Shown: in pieces, positions 7,742 to 16,583 of the stretch | How positions within the stretch are numbered: position 1 is the first letter of the stretch | Layout: the number at the start of each line of letters is the position of its first letter | Assembly (NCBI RefSeq): GCF_013044505.1 | Contig: NZ_JABERD010000074.1 | Coordinates: forward strand, 1-44,732 | Source of the DNA: Streptomyces sp. S3(2020) | Lineage (GTDB): Bacteria > Actinomycetota > Actinomycetes > Streptomycetales > Streptomycetaceae | Length of the DNA stretch: 44,732 bases | Direction of reading: 5' to 3' | Notes under the pieces: model-generated | The model's input: the letters and a program-made list of their open reading frames with translations, nothing else | Database searches by the model: none | What the model was told of the DNA's origin: nothing | Translations under genes and position numbers: made by a program

Positions 7742-10633
7742 GTGACTCCGCTGGTGAGCCGGGCGACAGAGCTGGAACTTCTGGACGCGGTGCTCGACCG
7801 GACACTGGAGGGGGACGGCGGTTGTTCCGTCGTGGACCTCGCCGGGACCGCGGGCATCGGCAAGAGCCGGTTGATGACCGAGTTTTGCCGACGGGCGCAG
7901 GCCCGGGGGATGACGGTACTGCGCGGCCGGGCCAGCGAGTACGAACAGCACATCCCCTACCAGCCGTTCAGCGACGCACTCGCCGACCACGACATGGAGT
8001 TGACGGATCCGGGTGCCGAGAACGCGCGCGGCGACCGGTTCGGGCTGCAACGCTCCATCGCGAAGCTGCTCGTACGGATCGCCCGGAGCGGCACCGGCCC
8101 TGGCCCGGGCACCGACCCCGGCCTCGGTTACGGTCGCGGGCTGGTCGTGGCGTTGGACGACCTGCACTGGGCGGACCCCGCGTCCCTGGAACTCCTCGAC
8201 CACGTCGTCCGCCATCCCCCGAACGCCCCCGTCGTGATCGTCGTGGCCCGCCGCAACCGTCAGACCACGGCCTCCCTGGACGCCGCGCTCACCCGGGGCA
8301 TCGACATGGGTACGGTGCTGCGGTTGAACCTCGGCCCCCTCGCCGAACAGGCGTGCGTCGAAGTCCTCGCCCCCGGACTGGCACCCGGCATGGAACCCGG
8401 CCGGGCCGCCGAACTGTACGCCGCCAGCGACGGCAACCCCCTGTACTTCCTCGCCCTCCTCCAGGCCGGACAGACAGGACGGAACGCCGGGCAGGACACA
8501 CCGCCGCACTCGACCGGGCTCGGCTCCGTCCTCCTGGACGAACTGACCCCGCTGACCACTGCGCAGCGCCGTACCGCCGAGGCGGTGGCCGTTCTCGGCG
8601 ACCGTGGCAGCGCTTCCCTGCTGGCCGTGGTGAGCGGCCGGGACGAGGCCGACGTCGACGCGGACCTGGGAGCACTGGCCGAACGTGATCTGCTGCGGCC
8701 CGGGGCGGGAGGACGCTGGGCACTGCGCCACCCAGTGCTACGGGCTGTCGTACACGAAAGCATCCAGCCCCTGGAACGCGTGCGTATGCACCGTCTCGCC
8801 GCCGCCGCGCTGGCCGCCGCAGGTGCTCCCGCCAGCGAACGCGCCCACCACGTCGAACAGTCACTGACCGGCTGGGACCCGCAGGCCGTCGCCTTACTGT
8901 CCGAAGCTGCCGAGCGCTCCGCCGCCACCGCACCCGCGAGCAGCGCCCATTGGCTGGGCGTCGCCCTCTCCCACCTGCCCGACCAGCCGCAGCACGACAC
9001 GCTGCGCCGCGATCTGATGCTGCGCCGGGCCCGTGCCCTGGGCGTGTGCGGAGGGCTGCGGGAGAGCCGGGACCTGCTGCACGAGGTGATCGCCATGTCA
9101 CCGCCCGACGAGGCGGGGGCGTCAGGAAGCGTGCGGGCCTCCGCCGTGACACTGTGCGCGGTGATGGAGCGTCACCTGGGGCGGTACGCCGAGGCGGTCG
9201 CCCTGCTGCGCCGCGAGCTCTCCCGGTCACCGGGCCCGTCCGACGCCGACACGGTGGAACTCGGCCTCGAACTGAGCTCGTCCGCGCCGCACGACACCGC
9301 CTACCCCCAGCTGCGCGCCGACGTGGCCGCCACCCTCGACCTGGCCCGGTCCCTGGGCGACGAGGTCGCCCAGGCGGGCGCCCTCTCGATCGCGGCCCTC
9401 GGGGAGACGTACGAAGGCAACATGGGTGCCGCGCGGGAGGCCACCGACCGGGGCGCCGCGCTGGTCGACGCCCTGACCGACCACGACCTCGCGGGTCTGT
9501 GCGAGCCCCTGGCCCGGCTCGGCTGGGCCGAGGCCTTCCTGGAGCGGTACGCCGACGCCGAACGGCACGCCGACCGCGGCCTGGCCATCGCCCGGCGCGG
9601 CGGCCAGCTCTACGTCCTGCCGCACCTGCTGCTGTGCAAGGCGTACGTCCATATCCAGACCCTGCGCCTGGACTCGGCCATGGAACTCGCGGACGAGGCC
9701 GAGACGATCGCCCGTGGCGTCGGCAGCGACGAACTGCTGGCCTTCGTCCTCACCAACAAGGCGTACACGCAGTTGTTCGCCCTCCCGCTCGGCGACCGGG
9801 CCGCACTGGTGGTGGCCGAGGAAGCCGTCGCCGCGGCAGGGACGCGTACCAACTGGTGGGCGTCCATCGCCTGGTGCGTGCTCGCCCAGGCGGCGATGCA
9901 CGCGGGTGATCCGCAGCGCGCCAGGGCCGCGATCCTTCGTGGTGGCGGAGGCGACGATCTGGACGCGCTCCATCCGTCCATGCGCCCGCTCATCCTGGAG
10001 ATCCTCGTCACCTCCGCCATCCTGACCGGCGACACGGACGCCGCCGCGATCTGGGCGGAGCGGGCCCGTAAGGAGGCCGAACTGCTGGACCTCCCCTCGC
10101 AGCAGGCCTCGGCGCTGCGCAGCACCGCCCACTGTCTGTCCGCCGGCGGCGACACGGCAGCGGCCGTCGCACTGTTCGATGAGGCTGTGGACAAGACGGT
10201 CCGCGGGGGAGCGGTGCTGTGGGAGGCGTTCAGCCTGCTGCTCGGCGCACCCCTGGCCGCCGCCGGTGATCCGGACCGCGCCCGCGCCATGTGGACCCGT
10301 GCACGGCGGCTCGCCGTGACCGGCGGCGCGCGGCAACTGACGGGCCTGGCCGACATGATCCACCCCCTCGTGCACACCGTGCCCCCGGCCCAGCCTCCGC
10401 TCCCGGGCCTCTCCGCCCGCGAACGCGAGATCGCCGCGCTGGTCGCCGCGGGCCTGACCACCCCCGCCATCGCCGCCCAGCTCTTCCTCAGCCCCCGCAC
10501 GGTCGAGTCCCACCTCGGCCGCATCTACCGCAAGACCGGCGTCACTTCGCGGGCCGCCCTCGCCGTCCTCCAGACCAGATCGGAGCTGGGCGACACGACG
10601 ACCGGGACGACGGGGACCACCGAGGTCACCTGA
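7742..10633 (+). CDS. LAL-type (MalT-like) LuxR-family transcriptional regulator with an in-frame TTA codon
   Basis: 963 residues from GTG 7742 (VTPLVSRATELELL is the usual LAL start; an ATG 21 bases upstream is possible). The AAA/STAND ATPase module has Walker A GTAGIGKSR around residues 35-43 and Walker B with the typical LVVALDDLHWADPASLELL about 135-155. A long alpha-helical TPR-like region fills about 370-880. The C-terminal LuxR helix-turn-helix (about 890-950) reads LSAREREIAALVAAGLTTPA and then RTVESHLGRIYRKTGV. Such ATP-dependent regulators activate antibiotic or sugar genes after binding an inducer. Residue 385 is encoded by TTA (8894-8896), so translation should depend on the bldA tRNA and come late in development. 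It is divergent from the Eis-like gene, whose control is one plausible role. Confidence 0.93.
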   Translation: MTPLVSRATELELLDAVLDRTLEGDGGCSVVDLAGTAGIGKSRLMTEFCRRAQARGMTVLRGRASEYEQHIPYQPFSDALADHDMELTDPGAENARGDRFGLQRSIAKLLVRIARSGTGPGPGTDPGLGYGRGLVVALDDLHWADPASLELLDHVVRHPPNAPVVIVVARRNRQTTASLDAALTRGIDMGTVLRLNLGPLAEQACVEVLAPGLAPGMEPGRAAELYAASDGNPLYFLALLQAGQTGRNAGQDTPPHSTGLGSVLLDELTPLTTAQRRTAEAVAVLGDRGSASLLAVVSGRDEADVDADLGALAERDLLRPGAGGRWALRHPVLRAVVHESIQPLERVRMHRLAAAALAAAGAPASERAHHVEQSLTGWDPQAVALLSEAAERSAATAPASSAHWLGVALSHLPDQPQHDTLRRDLMLRRARALGVCGGLRESRDLLHEVIAMSPPDEAGASGSVRASAVTLCAVMERHLGRYAEAVALLRRELSRSPGPSDADTVELGLELSSSAPHDTAYPQLRADVAATLDLARSLGDEVAQAGALSIAALGETYEGNMGAAREATDRGAALVDALTDHDLAGLCEPLARLGWAEAFLERYADAERHADRGLAIARRGGQLYVLPHLLLCKAYVHIQTLRLDSAMELADEAETIARGVGSDELLAFVLTNKAYTQLFALPLGDRAALVVAEEAVAAAGTRTNWWASIAWCVLAQAAMHAGDPQRARAAILRGGGGDDLDALHPSMRPLILEILVTSAILTGDTDAAAIWAERARKEAELLDLPSQQASALRSTAHCLSAGGDTAAAVALFDEAVDKTVRGGAVLWEAFSLLLGAPLAAAGDPDRARAMWTRARRLAVTGGARQLTGLADMIHPLVHTVPPAQPPLPGLSAREREIAALVAAGLTTPAIAAQLFLSPRTVESHLGRIYRKTGVTSRAALAVLQTRSELGDTTTGTTGTTEVT

Positions 10634-10645
10634 GCCCATCTGAGC

Positions 10646-12130
10646 TCACCGATCGTTCGCCGACCCCGTCTCGACGGCCGGTCGGTCCGTGGGACGGAAG
10701 ACGGCTTCGCCTTCCCACAGGCGGGAGAAGAGTGCGCCCGGGTTCAACTGGGCTTCGTCGTCGCCGTCGCTCTTGGTGAACACCTCGTCCACGAGGAGGG
10801 TGCGCAGGTACTCCTGGACACCCTCGCCGTACCCCTGTCGGTAGTCGTCGATGTCGAAGTGGTGCTCGGCTTCCACAGGGGCCTGTACATCGTGGTCGTC
10901 CGCGATGACGAGGCGTCCCCGGATGGTGCGTGCCTCAAGGGTGTGGTCGTTGTAGTAGCCGTAGACGATGTCCGCCTCGATGTCGCCGCTGACGTGCATG
11001 TCGCCTTCGGTGTACAGCGCCTTGGCCGTCAGGTCCCCGCCGATGACGATGCCCGAGGCCGGGCGCGAGTCCGCCAGGCAGCCCTCGACGGTCAGGGAGC
11101 CGGTGACGACGAAGGAGCGCATCACCTGAAGGTTTCCCTCTACGACGAGGTCGCCGTGGTGGAAGAAGGGAGCGCGGAGCTCCTGCTCGCTCACCAGGGT
11201 CCTGGTTGTGCCCGTGTCGCCCAGGACTCTCCGGCAGAGCTCCAGGAGCCATACGAAACCGTCAGGGCCGCAGTCGCGCTTCAGCGTGTCGATGAAGTGC
11301 TGGTAGCTGTCGTACGTCTCGTCGACGTGCCGCCGCAGGCTGGGGTTGTCCTCGTCGTCGGTACGGAGTTCCGCTGCGGCCCGGCGTACGGCCTGCATGT
11401 CGATGGGCCGTGGTCCGCCCTCGGTGAAGGGGTAGCGGACGTGTGCGGGTGCCCCTGCTTTCTCCAGCATGGGCACGATCTGTGATCGGGCGCGTCGTTG
11501 ATGGTCGTTGCGCTGGTCCAGGCGCAGCGCGATGCCCAGGGGTGTCTGTCCGAGTTGGTTGACGGCGGCGGTGTCGGCGCCGTGCTGGAGCAGGAGTTCC
11601 ACCAATGGGGGCTGGGCCGAGCTCACGGTGGCGTGCAGGGGTGTGTTGCCGAGGCTGTCGGTGTCGGTCGTCGGAGCGCCATGGTCGAGCAGGAAGGCGT
11701 AGACCGGGGTGGCGGTGGTGCTGTGGTGCGCGAACGACCCGCCCATGACATCCCCGCGGGGTCCGTCGAGGCGGGCGCCGTGCTCGACGAGGAGCTCCAG
11801 TATCGCGACCGAGCGGTCGACGGCGGCTTGCGGTGCGGTGTTGTTGAGGAGGACGGCCCGGGCGGCGGGCGTGACGCCGGTCCGGTCGCGGGCGTGCACG
11901 TCCGCCCCCGACTCCAGCAGAGCGCGCACCATTTCCAGTGAGGGCAGCGGGTCCCTGTCCCGGTAGGGGGCCTGGACCGCCCGGTGCAAGGGGGTGGCGC
12001 CCTGCTCGTCGGGCGCCGACACCTCGGCGCCCTCGGCCAGCAGGGCGCGTATCCTCGCGACCTGCTCCAGAGGCCGAGCACCGTGCGCAGGGCTGACCGC
12101 GTGAAAGAGGTCGTCGACTGTTCCCGTCAT
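10646..12130 (-). CDS. Ankyrin-repeat protein with C-terminal beta-helix (bactofilin-like) region
   Basis: 494 residues, ATG at 12130. The first half holds about five ankyrin repeats (about 30-210): EQGATPLHRAVQAP, ARDRTGVTPAARAVLLNN, DSLGNTPLHATVSSAQPP and NQLGQTPLGIALRLDQR are the clearest. A linker of about 100 residues follows. Residues about 320-420 switch to short strand-rich repeats (GDLVVEGNLQVMRSF, VVTGSLTVEGCL, IVIGGDLTAKALYTEGDM, HVSGDIEADIVYG), the pattern of a right-handed beta-helix such as in bactofilins. An acidic tail ends the protein. No signal peptide is seen, so it is probably cytoplasmic and acts through protein binding. It is convergent with the LAL gene, with 12 bases between them. 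Confidence 0.88.
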   Translation of the reverse strand: MTGTVDDLFHAVSPAHGARPLEQVARIRALLAEGAEVSAPDEQGATPLHRAVQAPYRDRDPLPSLEMVRALLESGADVHARDRTGVTPAARAVLLNNTAPQAAVDRSVAILELLVEHGARLDGPRGDVMGGSFAHHSTTATPVYAFLLDHGAPTTDTDSLGNTPLHATVSSAQPPLVELLLQHGADTAAVNQLGQTPLGIALRLDQRNDHQRRARSQIVPMLEKAGAPAHVRYPFTEGGPRPIDMQAVRRAAAELRTDDEDNPSLRRHVDETYDSYQHFIDTLKRDCGPDGFVWLLELCRRVLGDTGTTRTLVSEQELRAPFFHHGDLVVEGNLQVMRSFVVTGSLTVEGCLADSRPASGIVIGGDLTAKALYTEGDMHVSGDIEADIVYGYYNDHTLEARTIRGRLVIADDHDVQAPVEAEHHFDIDDYRQGYGEGVQEYLRTLLVDEVFTKSDGDDEAQLNPGALFSRLWEGEAVFRPTDRPAVETGSANDR

Positions 12131-12308
12131 GGCCCGGACCGTAGCCGACGTCCACGGCGATCAGGGGTCCTGATGGCGCCGGGGACGAAGGTTAGGTAGC
12201 CGGTTGCGTGGTTTCACGGCATGGCGCGCTTCCCGTCTCGGCGGCTCTTCAGGTATTGGCGGCCGGTACGGGGATCGGCGGGCCTGTCGCGGCCCCGGCC
12301 CGTTCACC

Positions 12309-13235
12309 TCAAGGCGTTGAGCCGGAGCGTACGTGCCGGCGGGTCAGCTTCCTCCATCCCGTCAGCGGCTCCGGAACCGTGGCCGGGGCCGGATGGTCCG
12401 GCCGGCGCGCCAACTGCGTGGGGTGCGCTGCCTGGATCTGCCCCCACGTCGTCGCGGGGCACCGGCCCTGGGGACTGACCGTCAGGAACTTCTCGTACGG
12501 CACCTCTCGCAGGGGGACGTCGATTTCCATCCAGTGGTCCTTGCCGGAGACCTCGTCCCAGCCGTCGTTGGGGATCCGGATGTGGTCGCGTCGCGCGTCC
12601 TTGTTCTGGCTGGTGATCTGGAGGACGCCGGCATGGTCCTCGTGGCAGCTCACCACGACGCAGTAGTGCTGGGACTCCTCCCCGGTCCCTTCACGGTAGG
12701 GGACCATGGCCAGCCATATCTCGCCCGGCTCCGGCAGGGTCGGCCGGCTCGGCGGCCGCGGCCGCCTCGGCCTGCCGGGACTGTCTGCGGCCTGCCGGCC
12801 CCACCACCGCACGACGAGGAAGAACACCATGGCCGTGAGCCCCGCGGCCGGGATCTCCAGCATCGAGGTGACCATCCACTTCGCATACGGGTCCGCGGGC
12901 TCCTCCATCGTGGCGCGCAGCGCCCCCGGCTCCAGCTGGGACCGGGTCAACGCCACCGCCGCCGCGCAGAGACCGAGGAGCACGGCAGCACGGGCGAGCG
13001 GCAGCCACCATCGGAAGGACTGGCCGCGGCCGGCCGCCCAGGCCACGACGACCGCGGTCAGCAGGGATATCCCCGCCAGCACCGGTCGCGCAGCTCCGTC
13101 GACGTGCTGCGGAGGCGACTGCGCCGCCATGAACCCGGGAACGACGACCGGAACCAGGAGGAGATATCCGACCACGTACCACTTCAACAAGAGCGCAACT
13201 GTCAGCAGACATGACTGCTCACGACGGCGCCTCAT
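12309..13235 (-). CDS. Membrane protein with C-terminal PemK/MazF-like domain
   Basis: 308 residues from ATG 13235, preferred over a start 63 bases upstream because a G-rich ribosome site lies immediately before it. Four hydrophobic segments occur at about 10-33, 47-65, 72-95 and 125-146. After a Pro/Arg-rich hinge, the cytosolic part (about 160-275) reads PGEIWLAMVPYREGTGEESQ, YCVVVSCH, LQITSQNKDARRDHIRIP, WMEIDVPLREVPYEKF, closely following Streptomyces PemK/MazF-like proteins (GEIWWA start, ITSKDK...DHIRIP core). MazF-fold proteins are ribonucleases of toxin-antitoxin pairs. No antitoxin gene flanks this one and membrane tethering is unusual, so toxin activity is unproven; some such proteins are only structural relatives. 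Confidence 0.82.
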   Translation of the reverse strand: MRRRREQSCLLTVALLLKWYVVGYLLLVPVVVPGFMAAQSPPQHVDGAARPVLAGISLLTAVVVAWAAGRGQSFRWWLPLARAAVLLGLCAAAVALTRSQLEPGALRATMEEPADPYAKWMVTSMLEIPAAGLTAMVFFLVVRWWGRQAADSPGRPRRPRPPSRPTLPEPGEIWLAMVPYREGTGEESQHYCVVVSCHEDHAGVLQITSQNKDARRDHIRIPNDGWDEVSGKDHWMEIDVPLREVPYEKFLTVSPQGRCPATTWGQIQAAHPTQLARRPDHPAPATVPEPLTGWRKLTRRHVRSGSTP

Positions 13236-13652
13236 AGACCCCCCCAACCACACATGACGGCGCGACGGCCTGACACCCGCCGTTCTCGTACTCCGCACAC
13301 TTCCTCGCCGCTGTTCTCAAGCGCCTTCGGAAGCAGGCATACCTGCCGTCTCCTCGGACATCTGAAGCTCGCTGAGACCCGCATCGACGGGGACGGCGGA
13401 CTGGGACCGGGCGTCGCTCAGAGCCTTGGCCGTCATCCGGGGCACCCACACAGCCGCCGCAGCGCACCGTACTCGCACCGTTCACCCGCGTTCTCTCCGC
13501 TCGGTCACCCCGGAGGCATCCAGGGTCCGGTGGTCACGCTTCCGCATGCTCGGTGCGAGGGCTTCGGTGAAAGTACGCAATCGCCTACCCAACTCCTGAG
13601 CTGGGGACTTCTTGGCCAGGCCCCGCATCCACGGACCGTCTAGCCTGGGCCG
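13236..13652. other. Intergenic region, no gene supported
   Basis: Between the membrane/PemK-like gene (leftward) and the P450 gene (rightward). It must hold both promoters. Open frames here lack ribosome sites and have no protein-like composition. No convincing repeat or operator was seen. Confidence 0.5.
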
Positions 13653-14984
13653 ATGAGCACTCCCACCTCGCTGTTGCGGGCCTTTCGGCCTCAAGTCCAA
13701 GAGCGTCTCTACGACTTCTACGATGAGCTGCGGAGCGCCGACGACCTGTTCTGGGACCGCAGTCTGCGCGCGTGGGTCGCGACCGGGCATGCCGTGGTCA
13801 GCAAGGCGGCGGGTGACCCGGGGCTGTCCTCGGTGCGCTATCCCGACATCGAGGACGTCTCCGAGGAACTGCGGCCGCTGGCCACGGTCCTGAGTCGGCA
13901 GATGCTCTACAACGACGCCCCCGACCACCCCAGGCTGCGGAGCCTGATCAGCAAGGCCTTCACTCCCCGGGCGGTGGAGACGCTCCGCGGCCGGATCGTC
14001 GAGGCCGTCGACCGGATCATCGCCGAGGCGGCGCCGACCGGGCGGATGGACATCGTCGCGGACCTCGCCAGGCCCCTGCCCCTCACCATCATCTGCGACC
14101 TCCTCGACGTACCGGAGCAGAACCGCCCCGCTCTCGCCGCCTGGTCCGAGCCGGTCGCCGAAGCCATCGGCAACTCCCGGCTGGACGCCGACCGCAACCG
14201 CGAGGCCTCACAGAGCATGACCGACATGCTCGCCTACTTCCGCGCACTCCTCACCCACCACGACGCCCCGCCGGCCTCTCACCCCCTGCGCGCCCTGGTG
14301 AGCACACAGGCCGAGAACACCGACCAGGACCTCGACGAACTCCTCGCCAACTGCGCCCTGCTCCTGATCGCCGGCCACGAGACCACCACCCACTTCATCG
14401 GCAACGCCACCCTCGCCCTGCTCCGCCACCCGCACGCGGCCGATCAACTGCGCGGCCGGCCCGAACTGATGCCCGCCGCGGTCGAGGAACTCCTGCGCTA
14501 CGACGCCCCGGTACAGCTGATGCTGCGCCGCGCACGCCACGAACTGGACCTGGCGGGGCGCACCATCGCCGAAGGACAGACGGTGCTCCTGGTGGGCGGC
14601 GCCGCGAACCGGGATCCGGCCGCGTTTCCCGATCCCCATGTGCTGGACTTCGAACGGCCCGGCGGACGGCACATGGCATTCGGGCACGGTCCGCACTTCT
14701 GCCTCGGCGCGGCCCTGGCCCGGCTGGAAGGCGCGATCGTCCTGGAAGCACTCCTGACCCGGCTCCCCGGCCTACGGCTCGACGGCCCCGCCCCGCAGTG
14801 GCAGCGCAGCCTCAACTTCCGGGGGCTCACCCGCCTGGACGTCACCTTCACCCCGTCGTCGGGCGATCCCGACAGCGACAACCAGGCCGTGCCGACCACC
14901 AGTTACCCGTACGGCGTCGACTCCGCGACACACGTCGGCGCGTGCCCTGTCCGCTCCGTGCCCGACCACATCACCGGCGCCTGA
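13653..14984 (+). CDS. Cytochrome P450 (bacterial class I type)
   Basis: 443 residues. All P450 landmarks are present: the I-helix oxygen-activation motif AGHETT (240-245), the K-helix ExxR at Glu279-Arg282, and the heme loop FGHGPHFCLG with the axial thiolate Cys350. An R-rich segment MLRRARHEL precedes the beta-sheet region. The sequence resembles the CYP105/107-like soluble hydroxylases of Streptomyces, which take electrons from a ferredoxin and reductase. No ferredoxin gene lies next to it, so electrons must come from elsewhere. The C-terminus runs about 40 residues past the usual end (from about 405) as a polar tail with no known role. The gene appears monocistronic. The substrate cannot be read from the sequence. 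Confidence 0.95.
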   Translation: MSTPTSLLRAFRPQVQERLYDFYDELRSADDLFWDRSLRAWVATGHAVVSKAAGDPGLSSVRYPDIEDVSEELRPLATVLSRQMLYNDAPDHPRLRSLISKAFTPRAVETLRGRIVEAVDRIIAEAAPTGRMDIVADLARPLPLTIICDLLDVPEQNRPALAAWSEPVAEAIGNSRLDADRNREASQSMTDMLAYFRALLTHHDAPPASHPLRALVSTQAENTDQDLDELLANCALLLIAGHETTTHFIGNATLALLRHPHAADQLRGRPELMPAAVEELLRYDAPVQLMLRRARHELDLAGRTIAEGQTVLLVGGAANRDPAAFPDPHVLDFERPGGRHMAFGHGPHFCLGAALARLEGAIVLEALLTRLPGLRLDGPAPQWQRSLNFRGLTRLDVTFTPSSGDPDSDNQAVPTTSYPYGVDSATHVGACPVRSVPDHITGA

Positions 14985-15450
14985 CCACGGGTCCGGCGCC
15001 CCCGAACCCGAATCTGCCGGCGACAAGTCGGCCGCGTTCCGAGTGAGGAAGAACCGACAAGTACGCCAGCCCGACGCCCGGTTGGAGGACCTCCGAGGGG
15101 ACCGCCTCACGAGCCGAGCGGAGCTGTCGGGGGTCGCCGGGCGGGGAACGGGGCGGCCGACATGAGCGAGGGGTGTGGATCGTCGTCGGCCGGCTGCTGC
15201 GGACCCTGACGAGACAGCCTGGTGGCTCGGTGCCTCCTGGGAGAACGCGCCGGCACAACAGGGGCGGTACGCCGCCGAGATGGCCGTACGCGCGAGGATC
15301 GGGCGCCACGGCGAGTCAGCGCCCTGCCTGACCAGAACCCGGCGGCCTGGCGCGGGGGGTGGACATGCACGGCGGCGATTCCGGAGGCGGTTTCGGGGGG
15401 GCGGCGCCTGACCCGGCCTGCCTTGTCGGGGTGGATGCGAGGATGCGGGT
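14985..15450. other. Intergenic region, no gene supported
   Basis: 466 bases between the P450 gene and the small gene at 15451. Overlapping open frames exist on both strands, but none has a good start site or a recognisable composition. It may contain a decayed gene; I cannot identify one. Confidence 0.4.
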
Positions 15451-15927
15451 GTGTACAGGTATCTGGTCGTCCGCTCGGACTGTCTTCACGGCGAGAGCGT
15501 TCCGTCATGCGTGCTGCGCGAGTACCTGGACTCCGTGCCCGGCCTGCGGAGGACCGACCTGGCCTTCTACACGGCCGCCGAAGGCTTCGACTGGCTCCAC
15601 GTGACCATCGCCGCGTGTGACGGCGCCGGCAACTACGCCGCCCATACAGGGCGGGTGCCGCGGCGAGTCAACATGGTGGAGCTGATCTGCTCCTCGGCCG
15701 GCGGCCGCTCGGCCTATGACGCCCTCCGGGAACTCGCAGTGAGGATCGCCGACTTGCTCGGCTGGGAGGTGGCCGACTCCGAGAGCGACGAGGTCCTGTA
15801 CGCCAGGCCGACTGTGACCGCTCCGTCAAGGTGCGTCGCCGAATGTCGGACGTGCGCGACGCCGGAGGGCACGTGCAGGGCTCGAATCGGCGATCAGCAG
15901 GACACCAGGCTGATGGGCGGGACGTAG
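15451..15927 (+). CDS. Small conserved-looking protein, unknown function
   Basis: 158 residues from a GTG at 15451. The first 125 residues are well-behaved globular sequence (YRYLVVRSDCLHG, LRRTDLAFYTAAEGFDWLHV, NMVELICSS, YDALRELAVRIADLLGWEV). The last 30 (from about residue 128) are Cys/Arg-rich, run antisense into the neighbouring lipoprotein gene and look non-native. A shift or lost stop near the end is therefore possible, and the natural protein may stop near 15835. No signal peptide, membrane segment or known domain was seen. The alpha/beta pattern and size resemble small immunity-like or effector-binding proteins, but this is not a call. It is convergent with the lipoprotein gene at 15894, with a 34-base overlap. 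Confidence 0.65.
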   Translation: MYRYLVVRSDCLHGESVPSCVLREYLDSVPGLRRTDLAFYTAAEGFDWLHVTIAACDGAGNYAAHTGRVPRRVNMVELICSSAGGRSAYDALRELAVRIADLLGWEVADSESDEVLYARPTVTAPSRCVAECRTCATPEGTCRARIGDQQDTRLMGGT

Positions 15928-16583
15928 AGCGCGGACAGCACCCCGTCCCCGGGAACGTCGACGGGGACGGGGGCGGTCGTGTCGGTCAGCTCCAAGTCGG
16001 ACGGCAGGTATCGCAGCGAGATGTCTTCGCTGACGTAGAGCACCGAGAGGGAGCCCTGGCAGTCGGAGCCCCCGGGCGGGGCGGTGTCGGGGACTCTGCC
16101 GTCCTTCGGGCCGGCCTTGAGGGAGGTGACGCTGATCGGCGTGTACCGGTACTCGTAGGAGGCAGGGCTGACGGCGGTCTCCTCCCTCGTCTTCTCGAAC
16201 TCGACCCAGTAGCGGGCGAGCTTCACCTTGACTGCCTTGCACGGCCGTTGGATCGCCTCCGGGGTGAAGTTGATGCCGGAGGAGTCCAGGGTCAAGCCCT
16301 GGGACTGGTACGCGCCGCTGCTGTTGGGCAGTTCCTTGAGATAGGTCGTCAGCTCTTCGACGCTCATGCCGGTGGTCTTCACGCACTCCGTGGGCGCGGC
16401 CGTCGTCGGGCTCTGCGTCGGTGTGGTCGGGTCGGGGGCAGCGGTGTAGTGAGCGAGCTCGGACGGGGAAGCCTTCTCGGACGGGGAGGACCGGGCGGTC
16501 GGCTCGTCCTCGGAACACCCTGAGACGGTGAGCAGCGCTGCCACGGCAGCGGCCGGAATGAAGAACGTACGTGCACTTCCCAT
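15894..16583 (-). CDS. Secreted lipoprotein, unknown function
   Basis: 229 residues. The signal peptide MGSARTFFIPAAAVAALLTV ends in the lipobox VSGC (Cys23), so the mature protein should be lipid-anchored on the outer face of the membrane. Residues about 25-65 are a Ser/Thr/Pro linker. The rest is a globular domain of about 160 residues with two further cysteines (ECVKTTG and RPCKAVKV), a third in GSDCQG and a Cys at the very last position; disulphides are plausible. The ending VPPISLVSC is compact and hydrophobic. No family recognised. It is transcribed alone, away from the sugar operon at 17159. Confidence 0.85.
   Translation of the reverse strand: MGSARTFFIPAAAVAALLTVSGCSEDEPTARSSPSEKASPSELAHYTAAPDPTTPTQSPTTAAPTECVKTTGMSVEELTTYLKELPNSSGAYQSQGLTLDSSGINFTPEAIQRPCKAVKVKLARYWVEFEKTREETAVSPASYEYRYTPISVTSLKAGPKDGRVPDTAPPGGSDCQGSLSVLYVSEDISLRYLPSDLELTDTTAPVPVDVPGDGVLSALYVPPISLVSC

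Noticed and set aside
6235..8688. An 817-codon plus-strand frame spanning the terminator and the acetyltransferase
   Set aside because: It crosses a strong terminator and is antisense to the Eis-like gene; no recognisable protein sequence.
13254..13643. A 129-codon plus-strand frame just before the P450 gene
   Set aside because: No ribosome site and no protein-like pattern; treated as leader or intergenic DNA.
15107..15620. Overlapping small frames on both strands between the P450 and the gene at 15451
   Set aside because: Arg/Pro-rich composition, no start signals, no recognisable motif.
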